NCBI GenBank assembly: GCA_037349105.1
Contig: JAYJMM010000009.1
Span: forward strand, 4,709,001-4,773,000
From: Limnomonas spitsbergensis
Lineage: Eukaryota; Chlorophyta; Chlorophyceae; Chlamydomonadales
Length of the DNA: 64,000 nucleotides
Direction of reading: 5' to 3'
This document shows positions 56,560 through 64,000 of this stretch, piece after piece. The first letter of the stretch is position 1. Each line of letters opens with the position of its first letter. The notes beneath the pieces are model-generated. The model saw only the letters and a list, made by a program, of their open reading frames with translations, ran no database searches and had not been told where the DNA came from. The position numbers were made by a program, and so were the translations under genes.

Positions 56560-58090
56560 GTTTAAGCTAGAGACATGTGGAATACGCAAGGAAATACTTC
56601 TTGTTCAACAACAAATTAGAAGGCAAGATCTCGCAGGATCACCTTTCTTGTACGCGCTCACTGCAGGGTTTCATGACACATTAGGGTTTCATGACACATC
56701 ACAGATACGGACGATCGTTCTCTTCACAATCAGGGTTTCCTCCTTATACTCAGGGTTCGGCGACGAATGGGTCAGGCTCGCTTTCGGCAATAGAGCGTCA
56801 CAGAAGGAGACTATGCCAATGCCCAAAAGTCTTAGCAATTCAAGCATTTACGTACAGAAACGGGCCCACACTTTGCAGAGGTGGACACAGCTACGTGAAA
56901 GCATATAAGCCCGTAGGGTATGAAGAGGTATTTACAAACTGGCTGGTTCCTGAACGAAATCGGCAGGAAGATAAAAGCAGGGGAAGAGTTGGAAGGGGTT
57001 TCGGGAAAGCCAGAAAAAAGCGAAGTATGAAGGGTGCCGGAGGCCCAAAACCTCGCGCTTTAAGAGAATTGGAGAGGCAAAGTATAGGGGCTCCTTGTCC
57101 AGTTCTTTCTCCCCAATGGTTCTCGTTTCATCTTTTATCATACGCACTGGCTGCATCTCTGTGTTCAGAGCGAAGAAGTAGTGGCTTTTCACGGCTCCAG
57201 CCACCAGTAACATACCGTAGTATCAGTCGTTTTAAAGGTTTTTTGATTAAAAATCAATCATTTAAACCAAAACTATCAGGTACCAAAGAGACAAACCAAC
57301 TAAACATTCAAACATTTCGGGTACTACCCATAACTCTAAATATAAGGGTTTTAAACTTGAAGACTACCTTTTAGATTTCCATCCTAATAATAATTTTATT
57401 AAAAATATTTAATTAATGCAAGTCCAAATAAATTTAAATTGTTTTTCTCCCCATTTTGCGCCCACTGAGACCGATCTCTATCTAGCATGAAGAAGCAGAG
57501 GCAGTCAAGAATGAAGAGGCAGGCCTTTTTTGTCCTCATTTCGCGCCCACTGCGACCAATCCCTACCCGGTATCTAGAATGAAGATGCGGGTCGGGTTAT
57601 TAGAGTCATTCGCTAGAGCAAAGGCAAAGAACGTAGAAAGGGCTGCAAAAGTTGCCCAGTTTCCAGGCCAGCCCTGCTCAACCCAAGGTGGTGTATCAGC
57701 CGCATGCCCTTTCAACCCAAACACACCCACTAAGAAGAGGGGGAAAAGACAAAGGGAGGGGGCTGGTCATAAAAAATCTAAGAAGGATGGGTCGCCTAAT
57801 AAACCCCTTGAAACCCCTGTTGAAACCTTGAGAAGCCAACACAGAAAAACAGCTTGGGTATGCTTGTGGCACTCGTCGACAGCTGACAAAAGGCGAGCAT
57901 GCACAGGAAATGCAAACCCCAACACGCAAGCAAAATGTCTTGCCATGCACAGCCAAACGCGAGAAAATAATTACACATATCCTTACTTTGGACAATCGAA
58001 CGAACAAATTAAAACGTCTCCGGCATGAAAACATTGACCGGGGAGAAATAAGTAAGCGTCCGGCAAACTGGGGCAGATCAGAGACCCCAT
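56560..58090. other. Lower-GC island with unrecognised open frames
   Basis: Clearly more AT-rich than its surroundings (e.g. 57225-57430). Open frames of 227 residues (56691-57374, +) and 149 residues (57579-58028, +; Lys/Asn-rich) match no family I can name. Two related blocks (TTTGCGCCCACTGAGACC-AT, 57448; TTTCGCGCCCACTGCGACCA, 57538) form a tandem of about 90-100 bp. Confidence 0.5.
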
Positions 58091-58094
58091 TGTA

Positions 58095-59180
58095 GGGCCA
58101 TGTCTACAACCCTAGACCTACAACCCTAGACCATATGTTCAGGCTATCTGCATCAAGGGTTCGCCTGGGCACTACTATCAGTACGTGGGTGTGAGGGCGG
58201 GTTTAATCAAGATCAGAGACATGGATATGCATGATTGAAGTTAGTTGATTATATAAACATGCAACACAAGAAGTGTAACCTTGAACCCAAAACCCTAAAC
58301 CCGATGTTATGATGATGTGAAAGAAGTGAAACCCTAGACCCTCGACTTGTACCTTTTGGCATCGAACCCTTGACTGTTTACCCTAGATAGATCCACAACC
58401 TTACATCCACAGCCCTAGATCTGCAAACCAAAATAGACCCACAAGCCTAGATCTGCGACCCTGGATAGACCCACAACCCTAGGCATGGAACCCTAGACAT
58501 ACAACCCCAAATATATCCACAACCCTAGATCGATATGCAACCCAAGATTTGCAACCCTAAACCTTCCAACCCAGACCTTCAGTCCTAGATATGCAAGCAT
58601 ATATCTGCAACCATAGATCCTCAACCATAGATATACCTACAATCCCAGATATACAGCCATAGACATACAATCATGGATCTGCAGCCATATACCTACAACC
58701 CTAGTTCTGAAACCATAGACATGTTACATAGATCTCCGACCATGTACCTACAACCCTAGATCTGCATCAATAGGCCTACAATCATATATCTGCAGGCATA
58801 CACATACAACCCTAGAGCTGTAACCATAGATCTACAATACTAGATCTGCAGCCATAGATCTTAAACCCCATATCTTTTACCATATACCTACATCCCTAGA
58901 TCTGCAGCCATAGACCTACAACCCTAGATCTGCTGCCATAGACCTACAACCCTAGATCTGCAGCCATAGACCTACAACCCTAGATCTGCAGCCATGGACC
59001 TACATCCCTAGATCTGCAGCCACAGACCTACATCCCTAGATCTGCAGCCATAGACCTACATCCCTAGATCTGCAGTCATAGACCTACATCCCTAGATCTG
59101 CAGCCATAGACCTACAACCCTAGATCTGCTGCCGTAGACCTACAACCCTAGATCTGCAGCCATAGACCTAAAACCCTGTA
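58095..59180. repeat. 28-bp TAGATCTGCAGCCATAGACC array
   Basis: Diverged words of the same type as 53995-55010, becoming a regular 28-bp tandem (about ten units) from 58890 to 59165. Confidence 0.9.
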
Positions 59181-59430
59181 CATGCAATCCTCTACCATAT
59201 GTTGAGGCTCTCTGCATCAAGGGATCTCCTGGGCACTATCATTACGTTGGTGCTCAGGTTAAATCGAGATCAGAGACATGGATATGCATGATCAAAAAGT
59301 GTGATTATATTTGCTCCCGCGGCCGGGGAACTATCCCCATGCGTTTACTTACACTTCTCGTGATGATCAAATGCCACATCTACCGGTATAGATGTCATGC
59401 CTCTTGATGGACACACTTGGTTCATGATAC

Positions 59431-61572
59431 TTGCACTCATATTTCGGTGTCCCATCATCTTGTGACACTCACAATCATTCCCATCTTGCACTTGTTCATG
59501 CAGCGAACGATCCGCTGCCCCAGTTCGTGAGGATCATCGATGACCAGCCAGGGGCATGGGTTCAGTCGTGCCACCCCAACGCTGTCTGGATCAGGCCCTT
59601 TGGCACGCCCAACGACAAGTGTGCACCCCCCGTGGTGAGAGACCCCCACGGCTACGGAGAGGCATTGCGAGACGCCTATGACAGCGTCAACAGGTCCCGG
59701 AAGGGCATCCATGACCGCATATATGGGCCTATGCTTCAGACCTTGCAGAGGGGCGTGCCTATTCCCCCTGGTGCTTCAGTCGAGGCCATCGAAGCCACCT
59801 TGCGAGCCAGCTTGCATGTCCGGCCGACCCGGCACGTTGTCGGGAGCACCAGATATTGCGCCTCAAATCTCAGGCTTCTCAGGCTTCTCAATTCCTCGGT
59901 CCGTTATCACCGAAAACGCAGCCACGCCAGCATTCAGGGCTCCAGACGTTGCGCAAGGTCATGAGGTGGAGGACCCAATTGGAGGGGGGGTAGCTGATGA
60001 TGACCCTGCCGAGGATGGAATTGATCAGCAAGAGGGAGGAGGTCCAGCCAACCCAGACAATGTAGGCAACGCAGACGAGCAACGGACGCAGCTTGGTGCC
60101 TTCACTCCCGCTCAAAAGGTGCGTGTGGAGGCTTCCATCGCCGCAGGTGCCTCGGCACTGGCCGCAGCATACAGGTCAGTGACACAGAGAATATGTGAGG
60201 ACCTGTTCAGCGACCAGCCGGCAATTGGTACGAGGGCTGCAACCCCGGCAGCAGCTTTGCCCAGGAATGGAACGGCCTCGGCCTCTGCGGCCCTGGGGAT
60301 GCCTTTTGGTATTGTCCACGGCACTAGCGAGTCCGAAGCAGTGATGCAAAGCCTATGTGCCACGGTACCACGGGGTATGATCCTCAATCCTTCTGCCGAG
60401 GAGAAGATAGAGATGGACCCGCGACTACGCGCCGACCTGAAACAGATACACGGCGGGGGTCCAGACGTGCCGGTGGTGGCCGCCGCTCTACCGCCGCCGG
60501 TGGTGGCCGCCGCTCTCCCGCCGAAGCAACGGAGCTAATTGAGCTCTTGCAGTACAAAGAAATTTTGGGGTCTGCGCCGGGTGGACAGCACGATGCCCAC
60601 GATGTATTGCGCGGCATCCGCTTGGGCCTTATGAAGCCGGATGCGTTTCAGCGCATCTTTGGTGGGACCAAGATCATAACTAGAAGATGTGATTCATGCG
60701 GTGATGGAACCGAGCGCAGAGCGTTCAGCACGCTGAACCTGCCCGTCCGATCGACAATGGCTGCTGCCATTGAGGATGGCTTGGGCGAGAAGAATGTGGC
60801 GGGCGGTTGCGCCGCATGTGGTGGAACTTTGGTCCAAAGCGTGTCTTTGGAGCACGAGGCGAAAACCCTGATCCTCAACGTCATGCGCTTCTCACAAGAT
60901 GGCACAAAGGACTCGAGCGCTATGGCGTTTACGGAGCTGCTACATCTCCCTGTGCTGAACATTGACAATGGTATGGATGAGGAAGGGGCGGGTGAGGGCA
61001 GGGACGGACAGCCACAGGGCGGGGACATGAGCAATGGTGTGGAGGGCGAGCAAGGGGCAGACAGCCAGGCGGCTGTGGACGGTACTGGAGGCAACAAGAG
61101 GTACCGCCTGCGCGCGATTATCTCGCATGTGGGATCTGCTCTTGACCAGGGACACTATGTGGCGTGCGTGAAGGGTACGGGGTCCAGTTGGTACCTTTGC
61201 AATGGAGCCGAGGTCAAGTCAGTTGCTGGAGGCATTGCGGATGTCCTCAGCATGGAGTGTCACACGTTGTTCTACGATATGGACACTGCCCCTAATGTGG
61301 CACCCAGCCATTTGCATGCTGCCGCGGCCAGGGGGGATGCCATTGCTTCTGCCGATGCCACTGGCAGGCCGACACAGAGTGCTAACCTGAGGGGGAAGCG
61401 AAAGAGGGGGCGCGACCCCTCAAGGAGTACTAAGGGTGGGACGGTGGGAGAGAGGCCGCTGTCCAGTCCGGCAGGGTCACAGCTCAGTCCAGGAGGGTCA
61501 CAGCTCATCCCAAATCCCAATGGGGTCACAGCTCGGTCCGGCAGGGTCACAGCTCGGTCCAATGGGGTCTGA
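59431..61572 (+). CDS. Ubiquitin-specific-protease-like (C19) coding region, frame-shifted, Cys box not found
   Basis: Three overlapping open frames read like one coding region. About 59490-59840: FVRIIDDQPGAWVQSCHPNA ... PHGYGEALRDAYDS. About 59840-60500, next frame: AGASALAAAYRSVTQRICED. About 60500-61572, back in the first frame. The last part has USP hallmarks: GGQHDAHDVL (about 60579), a C-x2-C/C-x2-C zinc pair (CDSC, CAAC), LILNVMRFSQDG, and the His box YRLRAIISHVGSALDQGHYV then ACVKG...WYLCNGAEV. The N-terminal GNTCYLN-type Cys box is absent. A 24-bp duplication (GTGGTGGCCGCCGCTCT) sits at the second frame change. It is either a pseudogene, a spliced gene with unseen exons, or a transposon-borne protease. 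The C-terminus is a slipping PxGSQLxP repeat. Confidence 0.6.
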
Positions 61573-61815
61573 GATCGGGCCGGGAGGATCAGAGATGGGT
61601 AGCGAGCACGGCATTGAGGATGCCGTCGACGGTGTTGCTATGTCAATGAGGCCCAGATCTTGTGGCCGTGGAACAATCGATGGATATATGGATCTATGGC
61701 TGGCACCTTCCGTTGAGGCTCTTTTCACATGCAGGTTCTGAATCACACTTTTTTGGATGGCTTCATGCGTGTGTGTTGAGGGCTCCGTGCTGTTGTGCTG
61801 TATGATACGATTTGG

Positions 61816-62550
61816 TGGGTGGGAGGTTGGGAGGCAAGGCTGAGTGGTGGGAGGTTGGGAGGCAAGGCTGAGTGGTGGGAGGTTGGGAGACAAGGCTGAG
61901 TGGTGGGAGGTTGGGAGGCAAGGCTGAGTGGTGGGAGGTTGGGAGGCAAGGCTGAGTGGTGGGAGGTTGGGAGGCAAGGCTGAGTGGTGGGAGGTGGGGA
62001 GGCAAGGCTGAGTGGTGGGAGGTTGGGAGACAAGGCTGAGTGGTGGGAGGTTGGGAGGCAAGGCTGAGTGGTGGGAGGTTGGGAGGCAAGGCTGAGTGGT
62101 GGGAGGTTGGGAGGCAAGGCTGAGTGGTGGGAGGTTGGGAGGCAAGGCTGAGTGGTGGGAGGTTGGGAGGCAAGGCTGAGTGGTGGGAGGTTGGGAGGCA
62201 AGGCTAAGTGGTGGGAGGTTGGGAGGCAAGGCTGAGTGGTGGGAGGTTGGGAGGCAAGGCTAAGTGGTGGGAGGTTGGGAGGCAAGGCTGAGTGGTGGGA
62301 GGTTGGGAGGCAAGGCTGAGTGGTGGGAGGTTGGTAGGCAAGGCTAAGTGGTGGGAGGTTGGGAGGCAAGGCTGAGTGGTGGGAGGTTGGGAGGCAAGGC
62401 TAAGTGGTGGGAGGTTGGGAGGCAAGGCTGAGTGGTGGGAGGTTGGGAGGCAAGGCTGAGTGGTGGGAGGTTGGGAGGCAAGGCTAAGTGGTGGGAGGTT
62501 GGGAGGCAAGGCTGAGTGGTGGGAGGTTGGGAGGCAAGGCTGAGTGGTGG
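61816..62550. repeat. 28-bp minisatellite, copy B (about 26 units)
   Basis: Same unit as 50780-51428, three units longer. Confidence 0.95.
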
Positions 62551-63023
62551 ACGCACCGTTGACACTGCAGTTTAGGCATACAAATGGGCATGCAATTAAT
62601 GCAGTCCGCTCTGCAATCAATGTTTTGTTTACGTGTATGCATACAAATGGGCGTGCAGTCCACTCAGCAATCAATGTTTTCCCACCTTGTTTTCAGCGTG
62701 CACTAGACCTCCTTTGTCGAGCGGCTGGTCAGGGACCATCTCGATTGGGGACTAAATCTCAACGAACCTGCAGCCGGTGGACCAAGCGCCAGGGTGTGCT
62801 GTCAAGGGCATCCTGGGCTGTAGGTTATGAATTGTCTGTACCGCAGGCACCTAACGCCCCTTAAATAAAACTTTCCTTCATTCATCCGGCAGGAATCGTC
62901 AGAATCCTAGAAGCAGGCACGAATTGGTAACGCAGTAACGCACCCTCTTGTTAGTAATATAATTTGGTCTTCCAGTTTTTTTCCAATTGTGTGTTCTCCC
63001 TTCCGGCTTGGTCGCTGTTTCAG

Positions 63024-63149
63024 AATGTCAGGAGGTTCATGGGCGTGTTGAGGCGGTACAAGAAGATATCGGCGGCCAACATGGAGGTCACTACGCAGCA
63101 AGGCGGGCTGTTTGTGATGGATGGATCAAAAGTGCTGTACGCCTACGAG
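63024..63149 (+). pseudogene. Second copy of the SelU GGLFVMDG exon
   Basis: Identical in reading frame and splice sites to 51902-52027, but without the upstream SelU exons (the redox-motif exons are not duplicated here). It is followed by the same 130-bp exon-derived array (63210-63870). Likely a non-functional orphan exon unless spliced to the USP-like transcript. Confidence 0.75.
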
Positions 63150-64000
63150 GTGCGCTTAGGGAGGTGTGGGGGGTGTACAGCTGCTTGTGTAACATGAACG
63201 TGTTGTGAGGGGGAGGTCACAACTCAGCAAGGCGGGCTGTTTGCATGATGGATGGATACAGAGTGCTATATGCCTATGAGGTGTGTCTTGAGAAGTGTGG
63301 GGGTGTACAGCTGCTTGTGTGACATGTGTGGGCCGTGAGGGGGAGGTCACAACTCAGCAAGGCGGGCTGTTTGCATGATGGATGGATACAGAGTGCTATA
63401 TGCCTATGAGGTGTGTCTTGAGAAGTGTGGGGGTGTACAGCTCCTTGTGTGACATGTATGGGCTGTGAGGGGGAGGTCACAACTCAGCAAGGCGGGCTGT
63501 TTGCATGATGGATGGATACAGAGTGCTATATGCCTATGAGGTGTGTCTTGAGAAGTGTGGGGGTGTACAGCTGCTTGTGTGACATGTGTGGGCCGTGAGG
63601 GGGAGGTCACAACTCAGCAAGGCGGGCTGTTTGCATGATGGATGGATACAGAGTGCTATATGCCTATGAGGTGTGTCTTGAGAAGTGTGGGGGTGTACAG
63701 CTGCTTGTGTGACATGTATGGGCTGTGAGGGGGAGGTCACAACTCAGCAAGGCGGGCTGTTTGCATGATGGATGGATACAGAGTGCTATATGCCTATGAG
63801 GTGTGTCTTGAGAAGTGTGGGGGTGTACAGCTGCTTGTGTGACATGTGTGTGCCGTGAGGGGGAGGTCACAGTAAGGCCGGCTGTTTGTGATGGATCCAG
63901 AGTGTTATACGCTTATGAGGTGGGCCTAGGGAAGTGGTTGGGATGTACATCTGCGTGTTACATATACTAGCTGTGAGGGGGAGGTCACTACACAGCAATG

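Larger units (their letters stand above)
61642..64000 (+). repeat. Segmental duplication of 50605-52880 (continues past the window)
   Basis: Nearly identical to the SelU intron/exon block. The offset is 11038 bp before the minisatellite and 11122 bp after it, a difference of 84 bp or exactly three 28-bp units. Only a handful of base differences were noticed (e.g. CAGCTTCTG/CAGGTTCTG; GAAGTTGGC/GAAGCAGGC). It begins abruptly after the USP-like region; both junctions share only TGTC. Confidence 0.95.

Overview
This window reads as nuclear DNA of a eukaryote, most likely a green alga (chlorophyte or prasinophyte). The grounds are many short exons with GT/AG borders, introns of 0.5-2 kb made almost entirely of repeats, GC-rich coding sequence, plant-type TTTAGGG telomere-like motifs, and a peroxiredoxin-like gene that looks like a selenoprotein (land plants have lost selenoproteins; algae have not). 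The species cannot be told from the sequence. No rRNA, tRNA or CRISPR array was seen. Most long open frames here are translations of tandem repeats.

Layout. (1) 1-9758, + strand: a tetratricopeptide (kinesin-light-chain-like) gene running in from the left, with seven recognisable exons. A rearranged segment bounded by inverted repeats breaks it between about 3.26 and 6.46 kb. (2) 44722 down to 11957, - strand: one gene of about 33 kb. At least 23 exons could be chained by splice phase. It encodes an FtsJ/RrmJ-like SAM-dependent methyltransferase followed by a CCCH zinc finger, a Gln-rich segment and an acidic tail. A 29-bp satellite (12.75-14.99 kb) lies in its last-but-one intron. (3) 46112-46312, + strand: an orphan BED-zinc-finger exon of hAT-transposase type. 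(4) About 48.7-53.4 kb, + strand: a PRXL2/SelU-type thioredoxin-fold gene whose first active-site cysteine codon is TGA. (5) 53.4-59.4 kb: no recognised gene; several satellite arrays, a cluster of perfect hairpins and a lower-GC island. (6) 59.4-61.6 kb, + strand: a ubiquitin-specific-protease-like reading frame that changes frame and lacks the Cys box. (7) 61.64-64.00 kb: a near-identical second copy of the SelU region from 50.6 kb onward, still continuing at the window end.

The unifying observation is that nearly every real exon, on both strands and in three unrelated genes, is accompanied by serial truncated copies of its own splice junction. Upstream lie copies of its 5' end with the AG acceptor; downstream lie copies of its 3' end with the GT donor. 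Recent arrays are near-identical (15 copies of about 120 bp at 30.3-32.0 kb) and old ones are barely recognisable. This 'junction stutter' accounts for much of the intron length and most of the false open frames. A second, separate novelty is a dispersed element of about 85 bp, with five copies, flanking direct repeats and one filled/empty site pair inside the window.

Exon borders were chosen by eye from GT/AG signals, phase agreement and family pattern. No alignment, transcript or database search was possible.
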